Assembly (NCBI GenBank): GCA_019671005.1
Contig: CM033714.1
Location: forward strand, 60,708,685 to 60,772,684
Direction of reading: 5' to 3'
From: Hibiscus mutabilis
Taxonomy: Eukaryota; Streptophyta; Magnoliopsida; Malvales; Malvaceae
DNA: 64,000 nt
The position numbers were made by a program, and so were the translations under genes. Of the stretch, positions 41,929-52,494 are shown one piece after another. Position 1 is the stretch's first letter. Each line of letters opens with the position of its first letter. Under the pieces are notes generated by a model that saw only the letters and a list, made by a program, of their open reading frames with translations, did not search any database and had not been told where the DNA came from.

Positions 41929-44722
41929 TGTAACACCTCTTCCCGGTCTAGTAGAGAACTGAGTCGAAAAGTTTTATCGAAAACTTATTCGATGTTCGAA
42001 AGGCATAACTGGAGTTTGGAAATTGTTCAGGTTATTTTATTAATCATTCTTAAGACTTATTGCATCTACTCGTTACTAGTCTTGTTAGGATCAGGGTTAA
42101 TTTTAACCTTTTTCAAACTTAGGGACTAAATTGCAAAATTTACAAATTAGTGATCGTTAATCTGATCAATTAGACCATATAGTTATTAGTAACCAATTTG
42201 TAAGCTGTCCAAATTCTGTTTTTATGCCTTATAACAGATTTAACTAACACCGTATCGATACCCTATGGGCCGTGTTGATACACCAGGCTTATTTCCAGAT
42301 TTCCAGATTCAAAGGATGTCAAACCCATACCAATACAGCTAAAACTGTATCGATACTAGTTGACTGCTTTGACCCCGTATCGTTACGCTATAAGACCATA
42401 TCTATACCATTTTTCATCCCTAATTCTAGTGACCAATTTTTGTTCAGAGATGCCCAAACCATATCGATACACCTTGTTTCTTAATCCAAATTTATGCCTA
42501 ACAGTACCGATACGCCATCACCCGTATCGATACGCCCTAACTTGTAATGACAGAATTTTGCTGGTTTTTATTCGATTTACCCATCCAAACGTTATCCAAA
42601 TTTTACCAAAAATTTATAAATCCATATTTTTAATAGAATATAAAATATTAGGCTGTTTTGAATTCATTTACTAGGATTTTACCTTTTCGTGCATTAAACC
42701 TGATTTTAGCTAGATTGCTAACTTCAAAACACACCAAAATGTACATACATCACCTAGACACTATCAGGCTTATACAAACGTACCAAAATAGGTCATTGCA
42801 ACTTATCTAGTCTTATGCTACCATACTAGGAGTTCAAAAACCAAAGTAAACGTACATATGCTTGCGGGGTGAGTGACCTGCAACTGCAAAATACACGATT
42901 GATGTCTGAAAAGCTCTAGGATCCTGAAATGCATGAGACACACATATGTTAGGCTTATATAGCCTAGTGAGGTAGTCATAACAAACGTAAAACAATTAAG
43001 TGACATAAATGGCATACTATGGTCATGAATGACATAGCATCATACTCAAATATCATAATTACACTATTAATAACATAAGTCTCATACTTAAGTCATTTAT
43101 CATACTTTCACATAATCATAGCAAAACTGAGCACATATTAATTCCCTTGGACAATGTAACAAATGGATACGTAGATTCCCCTTTACACCACAAATATATC
43201 AGAAAATAGGCCATATCCACATATAACAGAAAATAGGTTGTGGCCTTGAGCCGTAGCTCCGGATAGTATCCCTTACACAATCCATCCTTATCTACCCCAT
43301 ATAGAGGTCGTAGCCCCGGACCGTAGTCCAATCCTTTACTTATACGAGCTCAAATAACCTTATGGCATGCCAATTGTATCCAAAACTCAAAAATGTCCAA
43401 GGTTACACATATTTCATCATATAACTTACCTTTATGCATGTGGGCCATAGCATATCGAATTCAGAATTGAGCCTTAGCTCCATAACATATCATAGCACGA
43501 TCATATCATCTTGGAATCATATCCTAATCATAACATATTCGTATAAAATTTAGCAAATCATATTATGTTTTTCTTATAACAATTTCACATGTAATGTGTC
43601 TCGATTACCACATATTTGCTTAAAGAACATCAACCATATCAAAGGCTTACCATGCTCACGTTTAGCACCCTCATGAACAATTCTCTACTTGAGCCTTGAC
43701 ACTACTACACTCACGTTGATTACAAGGTTCTCGAATTACAACTCCGTTATGCCTAGCTTCCTTTGGAGGTGACAAGGAATCCTTCTCCACTATTCGAGCT
43801 AGCACAAAAATAGAAGTTGCATTAGAATTCGATCTAAGAATTCGAAAACATATTTCAAGCTTACCAAAACTTGTAGGCAACATCGGAATATCGAAATTGA
43901 CTCCCTAGTTCATGGGTTCCCTTTGAACATAAAAAACCTAATTTCAAAATTAAACCACAAAAAATGATGGAATCAACAAATTAATATAGGGATTTTTCTC
44001 ACCGAGTTGTGGGCTTTCAAATGAAGTATCAAAATCAAATGAAGGTCGAAGGTTGCACCGAGGTGCTAGCTTAGCTCAAGCTTGAAGATGGAAATGGTAG
44101 TTTGAGCTTGTTAGAAGACAAGAGTGAGATTTGAAGTTCGGGAGGTCAATGGCAAAAGATGAAAGTTTTCTTTTTCTCATTCATTTTAAGGGAGCCAACC
44201 TTAATTATTAACTCGCCTACTTAGCAACCAATAGGAAGCTTACCTTCCCTTAAGGGTTTGCTAAGCCCAATTTACAATTTCTTCAATGCCATCCCTTATG
44301 ACTATAGGGTAATCAATTGCCCTCTTGATCTGAGGAATCCCACGTGAAGGGGTGGTAATAAGCAGGTGAATCACCATCTACTCCTTTTTTCTTCAATTTA
44401 GGCTTTAAACAGGTTTGAAACAGGGGACCTGTATTGATACACTCATGGTCGTATCGATACGCTCTCGCTAAAATAGGTAAGTCTATTATTGACAGTAAAC
44501 CATATCGGTACTGGCTTAACCGTATCGTATGTCTAGCTTAAAATTTGCAATTTGGCTTTGAATTTCATACAAGGGAGTTCATTCACTCAAATAGGACCAA
44601 AGTGTAACTTCATTATACAAGAGGGTACAAAGGTCAATCACTACAAACGTTTAACATATCGGATTCAAAATTTGCGATCACTGGAACCTACTTCCGACTA
44701 GGTCAAATTTTAGGATGTGACA
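41929..44722 (-). repeat. RE7 3' LTR (left copy)
   Basis: 2794 bases with TGTAACACC at the left and GGATGTGACA at the right on the plus strand. It matches the right copy with two deletions relative to it (about 90 bases near 42150 and about 75 near 43690). GTATCGATAC-type palindromes occupy 42245-42540. Minus-strand frames such as 43116-43331 recur in the other LTR and are not genes. Confidence 0.9.
42245..42540. repeat. Array of GTATCGATAC palindromes in RE7 left LTR
   Basis: Three exact GTATCGATAC and roughly eight one- or two-base variants (GTACCGATAC, ATATCGATAC, GTATCGTTAC) occur in about 300 bases, often paired as CGTATCGATACGCC. The right LTR has the corresponding array at 49955-50195. 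Confidence 0.85.
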
Positions 44723-44740
44723 ACTCTCCCCCTTAAGAAA
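44723..44740 (-). other. RE7 polypurine tract
   Basis: On the minus strand TTCTTAAGGGGGAGAGT directly precedes the 3' LTR start TGTCACATCC. It is the plus-strand primer site. Confidence 0.85.
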
Positions 44741-45156
44741 ATTCATCCTCGAATTTTCACATCAAGCAAAAAGGTGTGGATACTGCTTTTGCATGGTTTC
44801 TTCGGGTTCCCACGTTGCTTCTTCGACGGAATGACTTCTCCAGAGAACTTTCACTAAAGGCACAGACTTTTTACAAAGTCTCTTGACTTCTCGTGCGAGG
44901 ATCTACATAGTTTCTTCCTTGTACGTCATATTGGATTGAATCTCTATGGATTCTGGTTCGATCACGTGTGAAGGATCTGACTGGTACTTCCGTAGCACAG
45001 ATACGTGGAAAACATATGAATCTGGCTTAACTCTTCGGGGAGAGCTAGTCGGTAGGCAACAGGTCCAACTCTTTCTATCACCTCGAATGGGCCAATGAAA
45101 TGAGGACTTAGCTTCCCCCTTTTGCCGAAATAAAGGATCTTCTTCCATGGAGACAC
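44741..45156 (-). pseudogene. pol: RE7 integrase C-terminus and chromodomain
   Basis: Two frames cover this part: 44962-45156 with GKLSPHFIGPFEVIERVGPVA and 44903-45148 with FHVSVLRKYQSDPSHVIEP. The chromodomain continues downstream (SVPLVKVLWRSHSVEEATWEPEE, split by a stop, then QYPHLF) to about 44760, with its tryptophans intact, unlike RE4. Confidence 0.82.
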
Positions 45157-45492
45157 TTTGAGGAAGGCATTCTCACCTACCTCATACTGAATATCTCTTC
45201 TTTTCAGATTAGCATAGGACTTATGTTGGTCGAAGGTAGCCTTAAGTTAATCACAAATAATGGTTGTCCTTTCTTCGGTTTCCCAAAGTAAGTCAAGACC
45301 TAACATCTTACCTTCACCGAGTTCGGTCCAGAAAAGAGGAGTTCTACATCTCCTTCCATATAGAGCTTCATACGGAGCCATTTGGAATGAAGTTTGGGAA
45401 CTATTGTTGTAAGCAAATTTGACCAAGGGCAGGGATTTCTCTCACGTATCCCCAAAGTCGATAACACAAGCTCGGAGCATATCTTCCAAAAT
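45157..45492 (-). pseudogene. pol: RE7 integrase part after intron-like segment
   Basis: Starts ILEDMLRACVIDFGD directly after the 3' border of the insert, then has a stop, AYNNSSQTSFQMAPYEALYG, LFWTELGEGKMLG and RDIQYEVGE. Stops and a frame change near 45440 and 45250 break it. Confidence 0.82.
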
Positions 45493-45560
45493 CTATAAGG
45501 AAGAATCATAATTCATATAGGTTACTTATACTTACAAATCTAAGGAAAATATAAGGTTAC
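45493..45560 (-). other. Intron-like 68-bp insert in RE7 integrase
   Basis: On the minus strand it starts GTAACCTTATAT and ends ATTCTTCCTTATAG. It follows the CAG codon of SERVIQ and precedes the ATT codon of ILEDML, so removal leaves the coding frame intact across the conserved motif. Borders are the same as in RE4 while the middle differs. RE1 and RE6 read through without an insert. Confidence 0.78.
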
Positions 45561-45881
45561 CTGAATAACCCTTTCAGATTGACCATCGGTCTAAGGATAA
45601 AAAGTAGTGCTTAAGTGCACTCGAGTTCCTAAAGCCTCTTGCAGGGTTCTCCAAAACTGAGATGTAAAACGTGGATCATAATCGGAGATAATAGATACTA
45701 GAACTCTGTGTAAATGAATGACTTCATAGATGTACAACTCCGCGAGCTTAGGCAAACTTAGATCCATTCTCACCGGAAGGAAATGAGCAAACTTAGTGAA
45801 TCGATCCACAATGACCCAAATATCATCATTCTTCTTTGGAGTCATTGGCAAACCACTTACGAAATCCATTGTAATACGTTC
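45561..45881 (-). pseudogene. pol: RE7 integrase catalytic core
   Basis: The frame at 45591-45869 reads MDFVSGLPMTPKKNDDIW with the first Asp intact, IISDYDPRF with the second, and, after TAG at 45591-45593 in place of Gln, TDGQSERVIQ with the Glu. All three catalytic residues are present. Confidence 0.85.
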
Positions 45882-46200
45882 TCATTTCCAGTGTGGAAGC
45901 TCGATAGGCTTCAAAAGACCAGTAGGCACCTTGTGCTTGGCTTTGACTCGTTGGCAAGTTAAGCACTTAGCCACGAAGTTCGTGATCTCATTCTTCATAC
46001 CGAACCACCAATATAGCTCTTTTAGATCTTTGTACATCTTGATAGCTCCAAAATAAATAGAGAAAGGGCTAGAATAAGCCTCGCTTAAGATCTGATTTCG
46101 AAGATCATCATCATCGGGCACACAGATACGGTTGCGAAAATATAACAAGCCTTCGAATTTCATAACAAAGTTAGGATCTGAGCTGCCCCTAACGTTATAA
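45882..46200 (-). pseudogene. pol: RE7 integrase zinc-binding domain
   Basis: Reads FEGLLYFRNRICVPDDDDLR and then EAYSSPFSIYFGAIKMYKDLK, CLTCQRVKAKHK. Both histidines of the HHCC finger are Tyr (EAY, IYFG); the cysteines are kept. Confidence 0.83.
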
Positions 46201-46716
46201 ATAAAGGGTCACAACTCCTCGTCAGATTCTTAGAGTGCATTAATTCGAGACACAATAGTTGACTAAACTCTTAGTTCGGCCAACAACTTGTCATGCTTCT
46301 TGAGTCGAAAGAAAGTATTCAGGCATCTCGAAGAGGGAGTAGGCTTTTGACTAAGAGCGTCTGTCACAACATTGACTTTGCCAGGATGGTAATCAATGAC
46401 CAAATCAGTCTTTCAAAAGATCCATCCACCAACGTTGAATGAGGTTCAACTCTTTCTAAGTCAGAATATACTTCAAACTTTTGTGATTAGTGTATAAATA
46501 ACACTTTTCACCATACAGATAGTGTCTCCAAATCTTCAAAGCGAAAACAACAGCAGCTAATTCCAGATCATGAGTCGGATAGTTCAATTGATGAGCTTTG
46601 AGTTGACGTGAAGCATATGCTATGACTTTGCCTTCTTGCATCAGTACGCAGCCTAATCCCAAATGGGATGCATCATTGTACACAGTGAAGTCTTTACCTG
46701 ACTCGGGTTGCACCAA
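46201..46716 (-). pseudogene. pol: RE7 RNase H
   Basis: The frame at 46456-46716 reads DFTVYNDASHLGLGCVL (first catalytic Asp replaced by Asn at YND is one reading; the conserved Asp follows it), DLELAAVVFALKIWRHYL and YTNHKSLKYI, where the middle Asp is Asn. The C-terminal part to 46201 is out of frame with stops but retains the DYHPGK-like segment and the spacer. Confidence 0.78.
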
Positions 46717-47511
46717 AATAGGGGCATGAGTAAGGACTTGCTTAAGCTAATCAAAGATCCTTTGTTGATCCACTATCCACACAAAGGGAGTTTCCTTACG
46801 GAGAAGCTTCGTCAAAGGTGCAGCAATCAGTGAGAACCCTTTAACGAGTCTATGGTAGTAGCCTGCAAGGCCCAAAAAACTACAAACTTCTCCAACATTC
46901 TTCAGAGGAATCCAATCAAGGATTGCTTGAATCTTTTTTGGGTCAACTTAAATTGCCGCATAAGAGATCACATGGCCTAAGAAGGATACTTCGGATAGCT
47001 AAAATTCACATTTGCTGAACTTGGCATATAGTTGCTTTTCCTGGAAAGTCTGAAGCACAATCCGGAGATGTTCTTTATGAGTAGTGGCGTCTTTTGAATA
47101 TATCAGAATATCATCTATGAACACCACCACAAACTTATCTAAGTAAGGTCAGAACACACGGTTCATCAAGTCCATGAAGGATGCAATTGCATTTGGAAGC
47201 CCAAATGGCATTACTAGGAATTCATAGTGACCATATCTTGTTCGGAAGGCAGTCTTTGGAACATTAGACTCTTTTACCAACATTTGATAGGACCCGGGCC
47301 AAAGGTTTATTTCTAAAAAGACATAAGCATCTTTCAATTGATCGAAAAGGTCATCGATTCTCGGTAAAGGATACTTGTTCTTGATTGACATCTTGATCAA
47401 TTGAAGATAGTCAATGCATAAGCGCATCGATCCATCATTCTTCTTAACAAACAAAACCGGTGCTCCCCAGGGTGAGAAACTCAGTCGGATGAATCCTTTA
47501 TCCAAAAGGTC
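46717..47511 (-). pseudogene. pol: RE7 reverse transcriptase
   Basis: The frame at 47149-47505 reads WGAPVLFVKKNDGSMRLCID, KNKYPLPRIDDLFDQL, RTRYGHYEFLVMPFGLPNA and FMDLMNRVF. FIDD is intact at 47110-47121 after a stop. The thumb and connection run to 46717 with scattered stops. Confidence 0.86.
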
Positions 47512-48095
47512 TTAGATTTGGGCCTTTAACTCAACCGGGGCCATTCGATATGGAGCAATGAAAACTAGGGTAGTCGCAGGTTGCACTTCTATGCTGAATT
47601 CCACTTCACAAGTGGGAAGGAGTCCCGAAAGTTCATCGGGGAACACATCAAAAAACTCTTCCACAATGGGTATATTCTCAGGATTTGGATCTTCTTTAGA
47701 CTCTGTGGCACACATAAGAGTCTTCTTAGGCTCGGGTTCAGGTTTCATCAAGGTTATGCTTTCCTCACTGAGTCCACGGAGATATAACTTCTTCTTAGAA
47801 CAGTTTACCCAAGCTTGATGTTTAGCTAGCCAATTGAGGCCTAGGATGAGGTCGAACTCATGAAAGGGCAAGACCATCAAATTAGCCAAAAATGGGATCC
47901 CTTAGATCCTTAAAGGACAAGCTTTACAAACCCATCGAATAACCACACTATCTCCTAATGGATTAGAAACAACCATCTCCGAAGCAACATGTTCAGGCTC
48001 TAAAGCATACTTAGTAATCAAAGGTACACTAATGAAAGAGTGCGTAGAGCCCGGATCTATTAAAGCATAAAAAAATTAGAACATAATTCTACCAT
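47512..48095 (-). pseudogene. pol: RE7 protease and RT leader
   Basis: The active site reads LIDPGSTHSFIS near 48035-48065, the Asp-Pro-Gly form common in this clade. FDLILGLNWLAKHQAW and the leader EEFFDVFPDELSGL follow at 47512-47889. A stop near 47900 divides the two parts. Confidence 0.84.
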
Positions 48096-49382
48096 ACCTG
48101 CAATCACATCAGGATCATCCTCTTGCTCACGACCTCAAACATGGTACATCTGGGCCGAAGTCTGAGGGTCATGACTAGCTAGAGGGGCATTGGTGTTGCG
48201 AGGTCTCCCCGCTGATCTAGACAGCACTGGCTTTGCTCCTCTTCCTTTAGCAGGATTATTCTGAGAAGCCAGGGTGGTAGAAGCATTTAGATTCTGAGGA
48301 AACTATCTCATGAAGTGGCCATATTCACCGTAGAGATATCACGATCTAGATTGTCTACGGCACTACCCTGGGTGCCTCTTCTAACATAAGTTACACAAAG
48401 GAATCTGAGAACCCTTTGTAGAACTACTCGTACTATCCACTGAAGTTGTACGAGTAACAGATGTTCCTATAGACTGGAATTGCGGCATATAACTAGATCG
48501 TGGCAACTGCTGAAAAGTGGCAAACTTTTGATCCCATTGCATTCCCTTCTTCTGTGGCACATGAGGCTTGGAGTCATTTTGAAATCTCTTATCGGATCGA
48601 GCTTGATTCTTTTTTCTTCTTTCAAAAACCTTATGGGTGGCTTCTGTAGAAATGGCTCGGTTAACAAGTGTCCAGAAGGCCTCTATCTCCAAAGTAACAA
48701 AGAGAAGATGTAATTCATCACACAGGCGGTCAATGAACATTCAGAACTTCTCTTTTTATGTACGGATGATCTCGGTACCATATCTAGCATATTTTCAAAA
48801 GTCGTGGATATATTGCTCCATGGGTCTTCCCCCTTGTCTCAGATTGAGGAACTTCTTACGCCTCTCGGCGATATAGTAGTCACTGACGTACTTCTTGCGA
48901 AACTCTTAGAGAAAGAAGTCCTAAACGATCTTACGTCTAGGCACAGTGAGTGTTATAGTGTCCCACCAACTTTGTGCGATCAAAGCCAAGACACACTCTA
49001 GCTTTTGCTCCTCGGGGCACTTCATTTGCTTATTCAGCACTTTCAGAGTATTCTCCAGCTAGTATTCTGTGATCTCAGGATTGTCCAGGTCTTGGCCGGT
49101 GAATGTGTAAACTGGGTACTGTTTGAGTTTATCAATAGGGGCTTTCGAAGTAGATTGAGATGCTTTAGTAGGCTGAGGGAGTGGTTCTTGTCGGAGAGAC
49201 ATGACCACTTGTTTGATCATGTCGGCCATCGACAGAAAATACTCCTGTTAAGCCGGAGGCATTGGCGGAGGATGAGGAGGGTCATTCTGTCCCACTTGTT
49301 CAGGCCTGGCTTCGGCCTTCAGATTATCCCCCTGAATCGAGAAGGAACCGAGGTTTTGGTTCATTAACAGCGTGTCTATTAG
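48096..49382 (-). pseudogene. gag: RE7 gag
   Basis: The N-terminal part from about 49380 is Pro-rich. The gag domain reads PIDKLKQYPVYTFTGQDLDN, EYWLENTLKVLNKQMKCPEE and QKLECVLALIA. The frame at 48381-48740 covers MFIDRLCDELHLLFVTL to PLCNLC. The CCHC knuckle near 48320 reads stop-YLYGEYGHF, again Tyr at the second Cys. Confidence 0.8.
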
Positions 49383-49534
49383 TAAGCATTGACATTTTCA
49401 GATCTAATCATATAGAAAGATTGAATCGTGTAAGCTGCAAGTCACAGATAACATATACAAATAACTCCTAGGTGGCATAAGTAGATACGGACTCGTAACA
49501 CCTTCAGTTTAGTCCTAGAATTGACTAAACCTAG

Positions 49535-49546
49535 GCTCTAATACCA
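49535..49546 (-). other. RE7 primer-binding site, initiator tRNA-Met type
   Basis: On the minus strand TGGTATTAGAGC matches TGGTATCAGAGC at 11 of 12 positions (C to T). It lies four bases after the right LTR. Confidence 0.87.
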
Positions 49547-49550
49547 CAAA

Positions 49551-51656
49551 TGTAACACCCCCTTCCCGGTCTGGTAGAGAACTGGGTCGAAAAGTGTTAT
49601 CGAAAACTTATTAGGAGATTAGAAGGCCGAATTGGAGTTTATAACTTGTTTGGGATATTTTATTAATTATTCTTAAGACTTATTGAATCTACTCGTTACT
49701 ATTCTTGTTAGTATCAGAGTCAATTTTAACCTTTTTCAAATTTAGGGACTAAATAGAAAACTTTACAAATTAGCGATCCTAATCCGGATTCTTTATTACC
49801 AACTTGTAATTAAACTTACCAATTATTGATCTGTGAAGTTCCGTTACTATCGGATATCGTTAACCTAATCAATTAAACTGTATAGTTATTAGTGACCAAT
49901 TTGTAAACTGTCCAAATTCTGTTTTTATGCCTTATAACATATTTAATTAACATTGTATCGATACCTTATGGGCCGTATCGATACACCATGCTTATTTCCA
50001 GATTTCTAGATTCAAAGGATGTCAAACTCGTACCGATACAGCTAAGACCATATCGATACCAGTTGACTGCGTTGACCTCGTACTGATACGCTATAAGACC
50101 ATATTGGTACCATATTTCATCCCTAATTCCAGTAACCAATTTCTGTACCGATACGCCCACACTGTATCGATACGCCATCACCCGTATCGATACGCCCTGA
50201 CCTGTAATGATAGAATTTTACTGTTTTTATTCGATTTACCCATCCAAACGTTATCCAAATTTTACCATAAAGTTATAAATCCATATTTTTAATAACATAT
50301 AAAATTTTAGGCTATTCCGAATTCATTTACTAGAATTTTACCTTTTTTGCATTAAAGCTGATTTTAGCTAGATTGCTAAGTTCAAAACACACCAAAATGT
50401 ACATACATCACTTAGACACTACCAGGCTTATACAAACGTACCAAAATAGGTCATTGCAACTTATCTAATCTTATGCCACCTTATTAGGAGTTCGGAAAAC
50501 AAAGTAAACATACATATGCTTGCGGAGTGAGTGACTTGCAATCATAAAATACACGATCGATGTCCGGAAAGCTCTAGGATCCTGAAATGCATGAGACACA
50601 CATATGTTAGGCTTACATAGCCTAGTGAGGTAGTCATAACAAACGTAAAACAATTAAGTGACATGAATGGCATACTATGGCCATTAATGACTTAGCATCA
50701 TATACAAATATCATAATTACACTATTAATCACATAAGTCTCATGCTTAAGTCATTTATCATACTTTCACATAATCATAGCAAAACTTAACACATATTAAT
50801 TCCCTTGGACAATGTAACAAATGGATATGTGGATTCCCCTTTACACCACACATATATCAAAAAATAGGTCATAGCCACATATAACAGAAAATAGGCTATG
50901 GCCTTGAACCGTAGCTTCGGATAGTATCCCTTACACAATCCATCCTTATCTCCCCCACATATAGGCCGTAACCCCGAACCGTAGTCCAATCCCTTACTTA
51001 TATGAGCTCAAATAACCCTATGGCATGCCAATTGTATCCAAAACTCACAAATGTCCAAGGTTACACATATTCCATCATATAACTTACCTTTATGCCCGTA
51101 GGTCATAGCATATCGAATTCGAAATTGAGCTTTAGCTCCATAACATATCATAGCACGATCATATTATCTTGGAATCATATCATATCATAATCAAAACATA
51201 TTCGTATCAAATTTAGCAAATCATATCACGTTTTTCTTATAACAATTTCAGATGTAACATGTCTCGATTATCACATATTTTCTTAAAGAACATCAACCAT
51301 ATCAAAGGCTTACCATGCTCACCTTTAGTATCCACATGAACATTGCTCTGCTTGAGCCTTTAGCAAGATACATATTAATCATGAAAATCAAAAATCAAAT
51401 GCAACGGGATCACTCTGTGCTGATCCCTTGACATGACTACACTCACCTTGATTACGAGGTTCTCGAATTACAACTCTGTTGTACCTAGCTTCCTTTGGAG
51501 GTGATAAGGAATCCTTCTCCACTACTCATGCTAGCACAAAATTAGAAGTTGCATTAAAATTCGATCTAAGAATTCAAAAACATATTTCAAGCTTACCAAA
51601 GCTTGTAGGCAACATCTAAATATCGAAATTGGCTCCCTAGTTCATGGGTTCCTTTT
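49551..51656 (-). repeat. RE7 5' LTR (right copy), truncated
   Basis: Starts TGTAACACCCC and matches the left LTR to ATGGGTTCC (left copy about 43917), where sequence changes to RE8 integrase. About 0.7 kb of the LTR is absent. It retains two internal segments missing in the left copy and a GTATCGATAC array at 49955-50195. Confidence 0.88.
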
Positions 51657-52257
51657 GGCCTCATGTAGGGTTCTCTAAAATCGGGATGCAAAAAATGGGT
51701 CACAGTCAGAAATGATAGACATAAGAACTTCGTGCAAATGGATGGCTTCACAAATGTATAACTCAGCAAGTCTAAGCAAGTTGAAATCCATTCTCCCCAG
51801 AAAGAAATGAGCAGGCTTGGTGAATCGATCTACAATGACCCAAATAGCATCATTTTTCTTCAGTGTCATTGGTAGACCACTTATGAAATCCATCTTAATA
51901 CGTTCCCATTTCTATTGGGGAAGCTCAATGGGTTGCAAAAGGCCAGTAGGCACCTTGTGCTCGGCTTTAATTCATTGGCAGGTCAGACACCTGGTCACAA
52001 AGTCTGTGATCTTACCTTTCATACTAGACCACCAATACAGCTTTTTCAAGTCTTTATACATCTTGATAGCTCTAGGTTTAATAGAAAAATGACTCGAATG
52101 AGCTTCACTCAGAATTTGATTTTGAAGATCATCATCATTAGGCATACATATATGGTTTTGAAAACACAACAATCCCTCATAATTCATGGCAAAGTCAGGA
52201 TCTGGCTTGTCCTTAATCCTAGCAATAAGAGTTTGCAACTCCTCTTTAGACTCTTTA
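51657..52257 (-). pseudogene. pol: RE8 integrase core and zinc finger fragment
   Basis: Frames read MDFISGLPMTLKKNDAIW with IISDCDPFF (51675-51893), both Asp kept, and FSIKPRAIKMYKDLKKLYWW with TRCLTCQ (51972-52238). It is closest to RE4 by eye. The site of the intron-like insert and the catalytic Glu would lie left of 51657 and are missing. Confidence 0.83.
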
Positions 52258-52494
52258 GACTCTGAAAGTCCTCTAACTCAAAAGCAGTGAAGTGGGGACG
52301 TAATTCATCACAGAGGCCATCAATGAACATTCTGCATTTAGCCTTTTCAGTGCGTATAATCTCGGCACCATACCTCGAGTATTTGCAGAAGTTGTGGATA
52401 TACTGCTCTACTGGTCATCCTCCTTGTATTAGATGGAGAAACTTCTTGCGCCTTTAAGCAATATAGTGTTCACTAATGTACTTCTTGCAGAACT
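52258..52494 (-). pseudogene. gag: RE8 gag fragment left of RE9
   Basis: Matches RE4 23470-23695 (CGTAATTCATCACAGAGGCC and TTTCAGTGCGTATAATCTC). It encodes part of the gag domain up to the codons for FRKKY. The last five bases GAACT (52490-52494) are the left target copy of RE9. Confidence 0.82.

Larger units (their letters stand above)
41929..51656 (-). mobile_element. RE7: Tekay-like chromovirus, right LTR truncated
   Basis: Left LTR 41929-44722, PPT 44723-44740, minus-strand pol and gag 44741-49382, primer site 49535-49546, right LTR 49551-51656. The right LTR stops about 0.7 kb short, and RE8 integrase follows without the RE7 LTR end. It shares LTR palindromes and the integrase intron-like insert with RE4, so the two belong to one family. 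Confidence 0.9.
51657..52494 (-). mobile_element. RE8: chromovirus remnant, IN joined to gag (part 1)
   Basis: Minus-strand IN (51657-52257) is followed at about 52258 by gag (to 52494), skipping RNase H, RT and PR. RE9 then interrupts at 52495 and the element resumes at 58421. The 3' end (IN C-terminus, chromodomain, 3' LTR) is absent at the RE7 junction. Confidence 0.83.

Noticed and set aside
42272..42674. Plus-strand frames of 70 and 104 codons
   Set aside because: Translations of the GTATCGATAC palindrome array and the following LTR; the counterpart at 50104-50292 is differently interrupted.
43116..43331. Minus-strand 71-codon frame that recurs at 50786-50989
   Set aside because: Recurrence is explained by the two LTRs of RE7; no protein family is recognisable.
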